From the NCBI GenBank assembly GCA_900470155.1, contig UBZT01000010.1, forward strand, positions 62,001 through 126,000: DNA of 64,000 nucleotides, read 5' to 3'. The DNA comes from Hyphomicrobiales bacterium (GTDB lineage Bacteria; Pseudomonadota; Alphaproteobacteria; Rhizobiales; Rhizobiaceae). The stretch's first letter is position 1, and each line of letters opens with the position of its first letter. The notes beneath the pieces are model-generated. The model saw only the letters and a list, made by a program, of their open reading frames with translations. It searched no databases and was not told where the DNA came from. Shown in pieces: positions 8,487 through 18,427 of this stretch. The position numbers and the translations under genes were made by a program.

Positions 8487-11375
8487 TTACTCCGCAGCCT
8501 CAAGCTTACCGACGATACGGCGCGAGCGACGCGACAGTTCGTCATAGTCCTCCTGCCACTCGGTCGGCCCGTTCGACGGCGAAACCTGGACCGCGGTCAC
8601 CTTGTATTCCGGGCAATTTGTCGCCCAGTCGGAGAAGTCCGTGGTGATGACATTGGCCTGCGTGTCGGGATGGTGGAAGGTAGTATAGACGACGCCCGGC
8701 GAGACGCGATCGGTCAGCAGCGCACGCAGTGTCGTGTCCCCCGAACGGCTGGTCAGCTTGATCCAGTCGCCATCCTTGATGCCGCGCTGTTCGGCATCAT
8801 GCGGATGCACTTCCAGCCGGTCCTCATCGTGCCAGACCGTGTTTTCCGTCCGCCGCGTCTGCGCACCGACATTGTACTGGGACAGGATCCGACCGGTGGT
8901 GAGAAGCAGCGGGAAGCGCGGCCCGGTGCGTTCGTCGGTAGCGACATATTCGGTGCGGATGAACTTACCCCTGCCGCGCACGAAACCATCGGTATGCATG
9001 ATCGGCGAGCCTTCCGGATGCGCTTCGTTGCAGGGCCACTGCACCGATCCCATCGTCTCGAGATAGTCATAGGAGACCTTGGCAAAGCTCGGTGTGGTCG
9101 CGGCGATCTCGTCCATGATTTCGAACGGATGGCTGTAGGCCCAATTGAGCCCCATCGCCTGGGCAAGCTTCTGCGTCACTTCCCAGTCGCTGTAGCCGTT
9201 CTTCGGGCTCATTACCTTGCGCACGCGGTTGATGCGGCGCTCGGCGTTGGTGAAGGTGCCATCCTTTTCGAGGAAGGTCGAACCCGGCAGGAAGACATGC
9301 GCGTAGTTCGCCGTCTCATTGAGGAAGAGGTCGTGCACGACCACACATTCCATCGCGGCGAGACCAGCCGAGACGTGTTTGGTATCCGGATCGGACTGGA
9401 GAATATCCTCGCCCTGGATGTAGATGCCCTTGAACGTGCCATCGACGGCCGCATCGAGCATGTTGGGAATGCGAAGGCCAGGCTCATTGCTCAGCGTCAC
9501 GCCCCAAAGCTTCTCGAACGTATCGCGCGTCGCATCGTCCGACACGTGGCGGTAACCGGGAAACTCGTGCGGGAAGGAGCCCATGTCGCAGGAGCCCTGG
9601 ACATTGTTCTGCCCGCGCAACGGGTTCACGCCGACACCCGGACGACCGATATTGCCGGTCACCATCGAGAGGTTGGCAATTGCCATGACGGTGGTCGAGC
9701 CCTGGCTGTGTTCGGTGACGCCGAGACCGTAGTAGATCGCGCCATTGCCACCCGTCGCATAGAGACGGGCAGCGCCGCGCAAGTCCGCAGCCGGAACGCC
9801 GGTGAAGGCTTCCGTCGCCTCCGGGCTGTGCTGCGGCTCGGCGACGAAAGACGCCCAGTCTTCGAATTCCGACCAGTCGCAGCGTTCGCGAATGAAAGCC
9901 TCGGCAAACAGACCCTCGGTCACGATGACATGCGCCATGGCGGTCATAACTGCGACATTGGTGCCCGGCTTCAGCGGCAGGTGGAACGCCGCTTCGATAT
10001 GCGGGCTGCGGACGATATCGGTACGACGCGGATCGATCACGATCAGCTTTGCCCCCTGGCGCAGCCGCTTCTTCAGCCGCGAGCCGAACACCGGATGGCC
10101 ATCCGTCGGATTGGCGCCAATGACCACGACCACGTCGGAATGTTCGACGCTGTCGAAATCCTGTGTGCCCGCCGACGTACCGAAGGCTTGGCCAAGGCCA
10201 TAGCCTGTCGGCGAATGACAGACACGGGCGCAGGTATCGACATTGTTGTTGCCGAAGCCGGCGCGGATCAGCTTCTGCACCAGATAGGTTTCTTCATTGG
10301 TGCAGCGCGACGATGTAATGCCCCCGATCGCCTCGCGACCGTACTGATACTGGATGCGCTTGAACTCCGCCGCGATATGGGCAAAGGCCTCTTCCCAGGT
10401 CACTTCGCGCCAGGGGTCGGAGATGTTTTCGCGCACCATTGGATTGAGGATGCGGTCCTTGTGGCTTGCGTAACCATAGGCAAACCGTCCCTTGACGCAG
10501 GAATGGCCGCGATTGGCCTTGCCGTCTTTCCACGGCACCATGCGCACCAACTCTTCGCCGCGCATTTCCGCCTTGAACGAACATCCGACACCACAATAGG
10601 CACAGGTGGTAACAACAGAATGTTCCGGCTGGCCGATGGCGATCACCGACTTCTCGGTCAGCGTGGCGGTGGGACAGGCCTGAACGCAGGCACCGCAGGA
10701 AACGCATTCGGACGACAGGAAGTCTTCATGCGCGCCGGGCGACACACGGCTGCCGAAACCACGTCCCTCGATGGTCAGCGCAAACGTACCCTGCACTTCC
10801 TCGCAGGCGCGCACGCAGCGCGAACAGACGATGCATTTAGCCGGATCATAGGTGAAGTAAGGATTGCTCTCGTCCTTCGGCATGTAGCGGGCATTGACCT
10901 CGCCGCCACCAGCACCAGTACGCGCCTTGACATGATTATCACCTTCATAGCCGTAGCGCACATCACGCAGGCCGACGGCGCCGGCCATGTCCTGCAGCTC
11001 GCAATCGCCATTGGCAGCGCAGGTCAGACAGTCGAGCGGGTGGTCGGAGATATAAAGCTCCATCACACCCTTGCGGATCTGCTTCAGCCGCTCCGTCTGA
11101 GTATGGACGACAAGGCCGGCGGCAACCGGGGTCGTGCAGGATGCGGGCGTGCCGTTGCGACCCTCGACCTCGACCAGACAGAGCCGGCAGGACCCGAAGG
11201 CATCGACCATGTCGGTCGCGCAGAGCTTCGGCACCTGGATGCCCGCTTCCATCGAGGCGCGCATGATCGAGGTCCCGGCGGGAACGGTGATCTCGCGACC
11301 GTCGATGGTCAGCGTGACGGTCTCGCTGGCACGCGATGCCGGCGTGCCATAGTCAATTTCCGGAACGAGACCCAT
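8487..11375 (-). CDS. fdsA: NAD-dependent formate dehydrogenase alpha (catalytic molybdenum) subunit
   Basis: A 962-residue FdsA that oxidises formate to CO2 at a bis-MGD molybdenum centre. Domains in order: a [2Fe-2S] ferredoxin domain (Cys52, 63, 66, 80), a His/Cys [4Fe-4S] site (His112, Cys116, 119, 125), two ferredoxin [4Fe-4S] clusters (Cys181/184/187/234 and 191/224/227/230), the MGD-domain [4Fe-4S] (Cys258, 261, 265, 293), and the molybdopterin core. The Mo ligand is Cys386 followed by His387 in ARVCHSPT, so this is the cysteine, not selenocysteine, form. The ATG at 11375 is preferred over a TTG one codon earlier because AAAGGAG lies 7 bases upstream. Confidence 0.97.
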   Translation of the reverse strand: MGLVPEIDYGTPASRASETVTLTIDGREITVPAGTSIMRASMEAGIQVPKLCATDMVDAFGSCRLCLVEVEGRNGTPASCTTPVAAGLVVHTQTERLKQIRKGVMELYISDHPLDCLTCAANGDCELQDMAGAVGLRDVRYGYEGDNHVKARTGAGGGEVNARYMPKDESNPYFTYDPAKCIVCSRCVRACEEVQGTFALTIEGRGFGSRVSPGAHEDFLSSECVSCGACVQACPTATLTEKSVIAIGQPEHSVVTTCAYCGVGCSFKAEMRGEELVRMVPWKDGKANRGHSCVKGRFAYGYASHKDRILNPMVRENISDPWREVTWEEAFAHIAAEFKRIQYQYGREAIGGITSSRCTNEETYLVQKLIRAGFGNNNVDTCARVCHSPTGYGLGQAFGTSAGTQDFDSVEHSDVVVVIGANPTDGHPVFGSRLKKRLRQGAKLIVIDPRRTDIVRSPHIEAAFHLPLKPGTNVAVMTAMAHVIVTEGLFAEAFIRERCDWSEFEDWASFVAEPQHSPEATEAFTGVPAADLRGAARLYATGGNGAIYYGLGVTEHSQGSTTVMAIANLSMVTGNIGRPGVGVNPLRGQNNVQGSCDMGSFPHEFPGYRHVSDDATRDTFEKLWGVTLSNEPGLRIPNMLDAAVDGTFKGIYIQGEDILQSDPDTKHVSAGLAAMECVVVHDLFLNETANYAHVFLPGSTFLEKDGTFTNAERRINRVRKVMSPKNGYSDWEVTQKLAQAMGLNWAYSHPFEIMDEIAATTPSFAKVSYDYLETMGSVQWPCNEAHPEGSPIMHTDGFVRGRGKFIRTEYVATDERTGPRFPLLLTTGRILSQYNVGAQTRRTENTVWHDEDRLEVHPHDAEQRGIKDGDWIKLTSRSGDTTLRALLTDRVSPGVVYTTFHHPDTQANVITTDFSDWATNCPEYKVTAVQVSPSNGPTEWQEDYDELSRRSRRIVGKLEAAE

Positions 11376-11415
11376 CAAAAGGCTCCTTTGAAATCATTGG
11401 AAAGATTGCCCATAG

Positions 11416-11643
11416 TCAGTTCCCTCCAGCTTGTTTGGTCTCGGCCAGCGTATGCGCCACGAGAGCGTTGGCATGACCATGCCCCAGACCATGCGTCTGC
11501 TTCAGCCAATTGACGATCTGCATATGCGTTAGACCGGACTGACCACGTATCAGCGCAATCCAGTGGTCGATCGGCTGCCCATAGGTCTTTTCGATCGACG
11601 GGAAGTAGGATGCGGGACCCTTGACTGTGTTCGGCGCGCTCAT
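11416..11643 (-). CDS. DUF4287 small protein embedded in the formate dehydrogenase operon
   Basis: A 75-residue protein with a DUF4287 pattern: a YGQPIDHWIALI segment followed by LTHMQIVNWLKQTHGLGHGHANALV. Its ATG overlaps the fdsB stop as ATGA, and fdsA begins 40 bases after its own stop, so it is an integral cistron between fdsB and fdsA. It is not one of the known Fds subunits. It has no cysteines, so it is not an iron-sulfur protein. The fold looks like a short helical, possibly nucleic-acid- or protein-binding module. The function is unknown; the context suggests a role in assembly or control of the enzyme. Confidence 0.85.
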   Translation of the reverse strand: MSAPNTVKGPASYFPSIEKTYGQPIDHWIALIRGQSGLTHMQIVNWLKQTHGLGHGHANALVAHTLAETKQAGGN

Positions 11644-13196
11644 TCTGCCGCCTCCACCAACGGTGCCGGAGCAAAGTCGGCTGGGAAATGCTTCATCGCG
11701 CTCAGCACCGGATATGGCGTGAAGCCACCCAGCGCGCAGAGGGAGCCGAATTTCATCGTGTTGCAGAGATCGGTCAGCAGTTCCCGGTTCTTTTCCGGTT
11801 CTATGCCCTTCGCAATCCTGTCGGCCGTCTCGACACCACGCGTCGAACCGATGCGACAGGGCGTGCACTTGCCGCAGCTTTCGATGGCGCAGAATTCCAT
11901 CGCAAAACGGGCCTGTTTCAGCATGTCGGCAGTATCGTCAAAGACGACGATGCCGGCGTGGCCGATCAGTCCGTCGCGCGCAGCGAACGCCTCATAGTCG
12001 AAAACCGTATCGAACAATTCTCGCGGGAAATAGGCGCCGAGCGGCCCGCCGACCTGCACCGCCTTGACCGGCCGGCCAGACACCGTGCCGCCGCCGATAT
12101 CATCGATCAACTGGCCGAGCGTCAGGCCGAACGCCGTCTCGTACAGGCCGCCATGTTTGATATTGCCGGCAATCTGGATCGGGATCGTGCCATGCGACCG
12201 ACCAACGCCGAAATCGCGGTAGAACTGCGCGCCCTGGTCCATGATGACAGGAATGGAAGCGAGCGACATGACGTTGTTGACCACGGTCGGCTTGCCGAAC
12301 AGGCCCTGCAAGGCTGGCAGCGGCGGCTTGGCGCGCACGATGCCGCGCTTGCCTTCCAGACTGTTAAGCAGCGAGGTTTCCTCGCCGCAGACATAGGCAC
12401 CTGCCCCTTCGCGAACTTCCATGTCGAAAGCGTAAGTCGAACCCAACACGGAAGCGCCAAGAACGCCGGCATTGCGGGCAATCGTGATCGCCTCGTTCAT
12501 TATCGTGATCGCATGCGGATATTCCGACCGGGTGTAGACATAGCCCTTGGTCGCGCCGGTGGCGATGCCGGCAATGACCATGCCTTCGATCAGCACGAAG
12601 GGATCACCCTCCATGATCATCCGGTCGGCAAACGTACCGCTATCGCCCTCGTCGGCGTTGCAGACGATATATTTCTGCTCCGCCTTGGCGTCAGCCACCG
12701 TCTTCCATTTGATGCCGGTTGGGAAACCCGCTCCGCCGCGACCACGGAGACCGCTATTGGTCACCTGGCTGACAATATCGGCCGGTGAAAGCGCAATCGC
12801 CTTTTCCAGGCCCTTCAGGCCCTGATAATGGCGATAGTCGTCCAACGACAACGGATCCGTCACACCACACCGGGAGAAGGTAAGCCGTGTTTGACCCTTG
12901 AGGAACGGAATTTCCTTCGTTTCACCATGACCGAGCGGATGCACGCCACCGTTGAGAAACCCGGCATCAAACAGGCCCGGAACATCCGCTGGCGCGACCG
13001 GGCCGTAAGCGATACGGCCGGCTTCCGTGCGAACCTCGACCAGGACTTCAAGCCAGAGCATGCCGCGCGAGCCATTGCGAACGATCGCAACGTCGAGACC
13101 ACGGGCAGCGGCTTCCCGCTCGATGGCCGCAGCAACGCGGTTGGCACCGACGGCAAGAGCGGCTGAATCACGGGGGACAAAAATGGTAACGCTCAT
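11640..13196 (-). CDS. fdsB: NAD-dependent formate dehydrogenase beta subunit (NADH/FMN site)
   Basis: A 518-residue NuoF-like subunit. It receives electrons from FdsA and reduces NAD+ through FMN. An N-terminal thioredoxin-like region of about 130 residues precedes the NuoF core. The core has the Gly-rich NADH site (SGLRGRGGAGFPTGIKW), the FMN region (NADEGDSGTFADR) and a C-terminal [4Fe-4S] site ESCGKCTPCRIG. The start overlaps the fdsG stop (ATGA) and the stop overlaps the DUF4287 start, so fdsG, fdsB and the small gene are translationally coupled. Confidence 0.97.
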   Translation of the reverse strand: MSVTIFVPRDSAALAVGANRVAAAIEREAAARGLDVAIVRNGSRGMLWLEVLVEVRTEAGRIAYGPVAPADVPGLFDAGFLNGGVHPLGHGETKEIPFLKGQTRLTFSRCGVTDPLSLDDYRHYQGLKGLEKAIALSPADIVSQVTNSGLRGRGGAGFPTGIKWKTVADAKAEQKYIVCNADEGDSGTFADRMIMEGDPFVLIEGMVIAGIATGATKGYVYTRSEYPHAITIMNEAITIARNAGVLGASVLGSTYAFDMEVREGAGAYVCGEETSLLNSLEGKRGIVRAKPPLPALQGLFGKPTVVNNVMSLASIPVIMDQGAQFYRDFGVGRSHGTIPIQIAGNIKHGGLYETAFGLTLGQLIDDIGGGTVSGRPVKAVQVGGPLGAYFPRELFDTVFDYEAFAARDGLIGHAGIVVFDDTADMLKQARFAMEFCAIESCGKCTPCRIGSTRGVETADRIAKGIEPEKNRELLTDLCNTMKFGSLCALGGFTPYPVLSAMKHFPADFAPAPLVEAAE

Positions 13197-13672
13197 CGGC
13201 GTGCCTCCGCAACGATGTCGGTCAGACAGTGCTCGTCCAGCCTTGCATAAAGTTCATCGTCCAGCATGGCTGCCGGTGCCTGGGCACAGAGGCCGAGACA
13301 GAAAACCGGCTCGACGGTAATCGCCCCATCGGCCGTGGTCCCATGCCAGTCGATGCCCAGCCGGGACAGCAGCTTTTCTGCAAGAGGCTCGCCACCCATC
13401 GACTGGCAAGCCTCGGCGCGACAGAGTTTCAGCACATGTCGACCGGACGGATGATCGCGAAAATCGTGATAGAAGGTGACCACGCCATGCACCTCGGCGC
13501 GCGACAGATTGAGCGCCTTGGCGATGAGCGGCTTGGCACTCTCGGGAACGAAGCCGAAAACGGCCTGAATCTCGTGCAGGATCGGCAGCATCGGACCTTC
13601 CAGATGCTTCAGATCCTCAATGATCGACGAGATACGGATTGCCTCATCTTCGGCAATCGCCCGAATATTCAT
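13193..13672 (-). CDS. fdsG: NAD-dependent formate dehydrogenase gamma subunit (NuoE-like)
   Basis: A 159-residue NuoE-type thioredoxin-fold subunit carrying a [2Fe-2S] cluster. The cluster Cys pairs are in LCRAEACQSMGG and FCLGLCAQAP. The upstream helical part includes the family's LPILHEIQAVFGFVP. The ATG at 13672 is chosen over a TTG eight codons earlier because GGGAGG lies 8 bases before it. It is the first gene of the fds operon, transcribed from the 13673-13807 region. Confidence 0.95.
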   Translation of the reverse strand: MNIRAIAEDEAIRISSIIEDLKHLEGPMLPILHEIQAVFGFVPESAKPLIAKALNLSRAEVHGVVTFYHDFRDHPSGRHVLKLCRAEACQSMGGEPLAEKLLSRLGIDWHGTTADGAITVEPVFCLGLCAQAPAAMLDDELYARLDEHCLTDIVAEARR

Positions 13673-13807
13673 GTGCCAGTCCTCCCAAACCGACAAGCCA
13701 TCCAGATCTTAGTGCACCGGGGCTGCCGCCTCGCATTTTCGGTGAAATACAGCGCTGACAGAAATCGCCAACGTTATCTGATGTTCAGGATGACCGTGTT
13801 GCCGGGC
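13673..13807 (-). promoter_or_regulatory. Upstream region of the fds operon, behind the LysR gene
   Basis: This 135-base gap separates the LysR stop from fdsG on the same strand and is the only sizeable space for an fds promoter. It holds short dyads, including CTGA-TGT-TCAG and CAGCGCTG, that could belong to a LysR-type site. No convincing -35/-10 pair stands out. Assignment is by position. Confidence 0.35.
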
Positions 13808-14743
13808 TCAGGTCAATGCAGCTGTTTCGTCGGTCGATAGAAAAAATCTATCGAAGGCCTGGGCCGCAACCAGCAGACGGGCCTCGTGCAGAAGGCCGGA
13901 CACCAGTGGCGTATGCGGTTCGCGATGCGTCGCGACAAGCCCGACCAGGTGCTGCGCATCCGGATCGGTGATCGGTATCATCCGGATCGCCTCGGTGAAC
14001 CCGAAGGATTCGGCGACGTTGCGCGGCATGATCGACGCCCATTTCCCGGTGCGGATGTGGGAGAACAGCACGATCATCGAATTGGATTCGAGCGTCGGCC
14101 TGGGTGTTACCCCCGCCTCGGCCATATGCTGGTTGATGATCCGGCGGTTCTGCATGTCGGCGGTCAGCAGACAGAGGCGGAGCTCGGCCACTTCGCTCCA
14201 GGTCACCGAATCTCGATCCGCAAGCGGCGTTCCGACAGCGGCGATCAGATGATAACGCTCGCTGTAGAGCGGCACGCTCGTTACCCGGCCCAACGGTTCA
14301 TTGTCCAGATACGTGATGCCGGCATCGATCTCGAGATTTTCGAGCAGGCTCAAAACCTGCAGCGATGTGCGCGACAGGACGGAAAACGTCACATTCGGAT
14401 GCCGCTGCTGAAAGGGCTCCGTCAATCGCTGGACCATCGCCAGGGCCGTCGGAATGACCGCAAGCCGGATATGCCCGGCAAGACCATGCCGCGCGGCACG
14501 CATTTCCTCGCGCAAGGTCCGCGTGTCGCCGACGATCCGGCGCGCCCATTCGAGGACCCGCTGTCCCTCCGGCGTCAGGCCCTGGTACCGTGAACCGCGC
14601 TGGACCAGCATCACGCCAAGCTGATCCTCAAGCTGACGGATGGCCGCTGACAATGTCGGCTGCGTCACGCCGCATTCCTCGGCGGCCCGGCCGAAATGCT
14701 TCTCACGGGCCAACGCTATAAAGAATTCAAGCTTGTCGATCAT
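13808..14743 (-). CDS. LysR-type regulator upstream of formate dehydrogenase genes
   Basis: A 311-residue LysR regulator. The N-terminal winged helix-turn-helix (FGRAAEECGVTQPTLSAAIRQLEDQLG, split over residues 17-43) is followed by a two-lobe effector-binding domain. It lies directly upstream of fdsG on the same strand; FdsR-like LysR genes hold this position in other fds operons and respond to formate. That assignment is inference from position. The lactate dehydrogenase gene lies 84 bases upstream in the same direction. Confidence 0.9.
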   Translation of the reverse strand: MIDKLEFFIALAREKHFGRAAEECGVTQPTLSAAIRQLEDQLGVMLVQRGSRYQGLTPEGQRVLEWARRIVGDTRTLREEMRAARHGLAGHIRLAVIPTALAMVQRLTEPFQQRHPNVTFSVLSRTSLQVLSLLENLEIDAGITYLDNEPLGRVTSVPLYSERYHLIAAVGTPLADRDSVTWSEVAELRLCLLTADMQNRRIINQHMAEAGVTPRPTLESNSMIVLFSHIRTGKWASIMPRNVAESFGFTEAIRMIPITDPDAQHLVGLVATHREPHTPLVSGLLHEARLLVAAQAFDRFFLSTDETAALT

Positions 14744-14827
14744 TGCCAGACCTTATGGGCTTTCCATGGACGCTGTTCATGCCCGAACGGATACCTCGCC
14801 AGCCGCCATGCGGCAAACACCGGCTGA

Positions 14828-15799
<972 letters not shown>

Positions 15800-15819
15800 C
15801 TATCTCAACGGCTGCCCCG

Positions 15820-15837
15820 TTGCATTCAATTGCATTC
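15820..15837. repeat. Tandem TTGCATTC repeat in the ldh/LysR divergent region
   Basis: Two copies of TTGCATTC lie 10 bases apart, about one helical turn, between the divergent ldh and LysR genes. This spacing suits a protein-binding site, possibly for the adjacent LysR regulator, but there is no direct support for that. Confidence 0.3.
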
Positions 15838-15942
15838 GACAATCAGGGATGAAAAACGCCGAAACTGGGTGACGGGCGCGCTCCGTCTCTGCTTATATGG
15901 TTCGGAACAAACCTTTGCGACGGCAGGAAGACAGGAACGATC

Positions 15943-16839
15943 ATGCGAAAATTGCCGGCGCTTTCGGCCATGAAAGTGTTCGAAGTGGTCGGGCAGACCC
16001 GCAGCTTCACCCGCGCGGCCGACCGGTTGAACCTCACCCAGAGCGCCGTCAGCCGCCAGGTCCGCAATCTCGAAGAGCAGCTCGGCGAAACCCTGGTGAT
16101 TCGCAAGCATCACCACCTTGAGCTGACGCCGTCCGGCGTCGAGCTTCTAGCGACCCTGCAGCAGGCCTTTCACAATGTCGAACTTGCCGTGCGCGGCATC
16201 ATGGAAAAGAGCAACCAGCGCAGGTTGCGCATCAATGTGCCGCCGACCTTTGCCAAGCGCTGGCTGATGCCGAGACTGGCCAGCCTGCGGGCGTTCATGC
16301 CCGACATCGAGATCAGCATCACCACCGAACTGCAAGACAGCCTCGCAGAACGCAGCATTCTCGATTGCGCCATCCGCTTCGGCGACGGTGAATGGCCGAT
16401 GCTGAAATCGCAACTGCTGATGACCGAGCGCCATATCGCCGTCTGTGCACCGCATTTGTTGCGCGCAAAGCCGGACGGCCAGGCGACCGATCTGTCCGAC
16501 CTGACATTTCTGCATGTTCTCGCTTCCGCCGACCAACGCTACCTGACATGGCAGCGCTGGCTGGATGCCGCCGATCTCAGCCACACCAACACCCGGGGCG
16601 GACTGGAATTCGACCTGCTCGACATGGCGGTGGAGGCAGCATGCAACGGTCTTGGCGTTGCCGTGGCAGACCGCTTCATGGTGGCGTCCCTGATCCGCTC
16701 GGGTCAACTGTCGCAGGTGATGGATGTCGAGGTCGAGGGTCATGAATCCTATTGGCTGGTCACCCGCGCCGAACAACCGGAGAGCGCCAATGCCTCGGCG
16801 TTTCGCCAATGGCTGACGACGGAGCTGGGCACGGATTGA
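15943..16839 (+). CDS. LysR-type regulator (GcvA-like) of the downstream sugar-acid genes
   Basis: A 298-residue LysR regulator. Its N-terminus (LPALSAMKVFEVVGQTRSFT) is typical of the GcvA subgroup, followed by the helix-turn-helix around LNLTQSAVSRQVRNLEEQLG. The C-terminal effector domain is complete. It lies on the same strand as the aldehyde dehydrogenase, enolase-superfamily and GMC genes and about 100 bases before them, and is a likely local regulator of that set. A near-perfect palindrome lies just after its stop. Confidence 0.9.
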   Translation: MRKLPALSAMKVFEVVGQTRSFTRAADRLNLTQSAVSRQVRNLEEQLGETLVIRKHHHLELTPSGVELLATLQQAFHNVELAVRGIMEKSNQRRLRINVPPTFAKRWLMPRLASLRAFMPDIEISITTELQDSLAERSILDCAIRFGDGEWPMLKSQLLMTERHIAVCAPHLLRAKPDGQATDLSDLTFLHVLASADQRYLTWQRWLDAADLSHTNTRGGLEFDLLDMAVEAACNGLGVAVADRFMVASLIRSGQLSQVMDVEVEGHESYWLVTRAEQPESANASAFRQWLTTELGTD

Positions 16840-16841
16840 AA

Positions 16842-16858
16842 CATTCCATTTTGGAATG
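16842..16858. promoter_or_regulatory. Palindrome CATTCCA-TTT-TGGAATG, candidate LysR operator
   Basis: A perfect 7-bp inverted repeat starts 3 bases after the LysR stop and lies about 80 bases before the aldehyde dehydrogenase start. It contains a T-N11-A core (T16844 to A16856), the LysR-box format. There is no T run, so a terminator is unlikely. A promoter with operator for the catabolic genes is the simplest reading. Confidence 0.5.
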
Positions 16859-16937
16859 ATTAGCCCGACAATAACTCGCTTGCGAAGCCGGCATCTGCGG
16901 CCCCTACTTGGCGATAGTATCGCTGCAGGAGATGGCC

Positions 16938-18362
16938 ATGACCGAGTATCGCAATTTCATTGGCGGCCGTTTCGTCGAGCTGGAAAGCCGCCCCGTAATC
17001 GAAGTTCGCAACCCTGCAGACGGCGACGTTTTTGCGTCGGTTCCCGCCGCTACGGAAGCGGATGTCATCGCAGCGGTCAATCATGCAGCAGCGGCGCAGA
17101 AGAGCTGGGGCAGACTGCCCGCGATCGAGCGCGGCAATGTCATGCGCCGGCTGGCGGACGCAATCGAGCGCAATGCCGGCAAGATCGGCGAGGCGCTTGC
17201 CCGCGAAAGCGGCAAAAGCCTGGCAGATGCGACCGCCGAAGCCATCTACGGTGTCGAGCTCATGCGTTATCATGCCGAATGGGCTCGCCGTGTCGAAGGC
17301 GAAGTGATCGAGAGCGACACGCCGGACGAGACGCTGATGCTGAAACGTGCGCCGATCGGCGTGGTCGCCTGTCTCATCCCGTTCAATTTTCCGATCTACA
17401 CGCTCGTGCGCAAGATTGCCCCGGCCCTGATCACCGGCAATGCGGTGGTCGTGCGGCCGAGCAACACTACGCCGACCTCCGCCTTCGTTTTTGCCGAGGC
17501 TCTGCTCGAAGCCGATTTGCCGACCGGCCTCGTCAACATCATGACCATGAGCCACGACGTAGCCGAAGTGATGTGCACACGGCCGCAGGTGGGTATGATC
17601 ACGCTGACCGGCAGCGTCGTCGCCGGCCAGACCGTGTTGAAATACTGCAAGACCAACATCGCAAAGCCTTCGTTGGAACTCGGCGGCAAGACACCGGTGA
17701 TCATCGAGCCCGATGCCGATCTGGATGCGGTGACCCGCATGGTGCTGGCAGCCAAGACTGCCCATTGCGGCCAGGTCTGCACCTCCGTCGAACGTCTCTA
17801 TGTGCATCAATCGGTGCACGAGGATCTGCTTGTCAGATTGCGCATCGCATTCCATGACCGCCGGTATGGCGATCGCGGCAAAAGCCCGGATGCGATGGGG
17901 CCGCTGGCCAATGCGGCTGCACGCCTGCGCGTCCATCACATGGTCGAACGGGCAAGAACGGACGGCGCGATCATCGAGACGGGCGGCTTCGTGCCCGCCG
18001 GCGAGGGCTATTTCTATCCGCCGACTTTGCTCTCGCACTGCCGCCACGACATGGAAATCGTCCGCGAAGAAGTCTTTGGCCCAGTTCTCGCCGTCATCCC
18101 ATACGACGAATTCGACGACGCCCTTGCCATGGCCAGCGACCACCAGTTCGGCCTCGCCTCGGTGCTGTTTTCCGAAAACTATCGCAAGGTGATGAAGGCC
18201 GCGAACGAGATCGAGGCCGGCGAACTCTACATCAACCGCTTCCCGGCCGATCCCTATCAGGGCTACCACGCCGGATGGAAACGATCGGGCCTCGGCGGCG
18301 ACGATGGCAAGCACGGCATGCTGGAATTCACCCAGACCCGCCTCGTGATTCTGAAACACTAG
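16938..18362 (+). CDS. NAD(P)-dependent aldehyde dehydrogenase (lactaldehyde/succinate-semialdehyde type)
   Basis: A 474-residue aldehyde dehydrogenase of normal family length. It carries the oxyanion and cofactor segments IPFNFPIYTLVRKIAPAL and TGSVVAGQ, the general-base Glu in LELGGK, and the catalytic Cys in the AHCGQVCTSVERLYV stretch. The overall pattern resembles AldA-like lactaldehyde or glycolaldehyde dehydrogenases; the precise substrate cannot be read. The start is the ATG at 16938, six bases after AGGAG; an in-frame ATG at 16932 abuts that site. It is the first enzyme gene of the 16.9-21.3 kb set. Confidence 0.9.
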   Translation: MTEYRNFIGGRFVELESRPVIEVRNPADGDVFASVPAATEADVIAAVNHAAAAQKSWGRLPAIERGNVMRRLADAIERNAGKIGEALARESGKSLADATAEAIYGVELMRYHAEWARRVEGEVIESDTPDETLMLKRAPIGVVACLIPFNFPIYTLVRKIAPALITGNAVVVRPSNTTPTSAFVFAEALLEADLPTGLVNIMTMSHDVAEVMCTRPQVGMITLTGSVVAGQTVLKYCKTNIAKPSLELGGKTPVIIEPDADLDAVTRMVLAAKTAHCGQVCTSVERLYVHQSVHEDLLVRLRIAFHDRRYGDRGKSPDAMGPLANAAARLRVHHMVERARTDGAIIETGGFVPAGEGYFYPPTLLSHCRHDMEIVREEVFGPVLAVIPYDEFDDALAMASDHQFGLASVLFSENYRKVMKAANEIEAGELYINRFPADPYQGYHAGWKRSGLGGDDGKHGMLEFTQTRLVILKH

Positions 18363-18427
18363 GCGAGATCCACAAGCACAGACCCCCAACCACCGCACCC
18401 TCAACACCCAGAGCCCAGGAAACATCC

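Noticed and set aside
8265..11513. A long plus-strand open frame of over 1000 codons antisense to fdsA
   Set aside because: It mirrors the codon pattern of fdsA in a GC-rich gene, has no family motifs or ribosome site, and fdsA has every expected cofactor motif.
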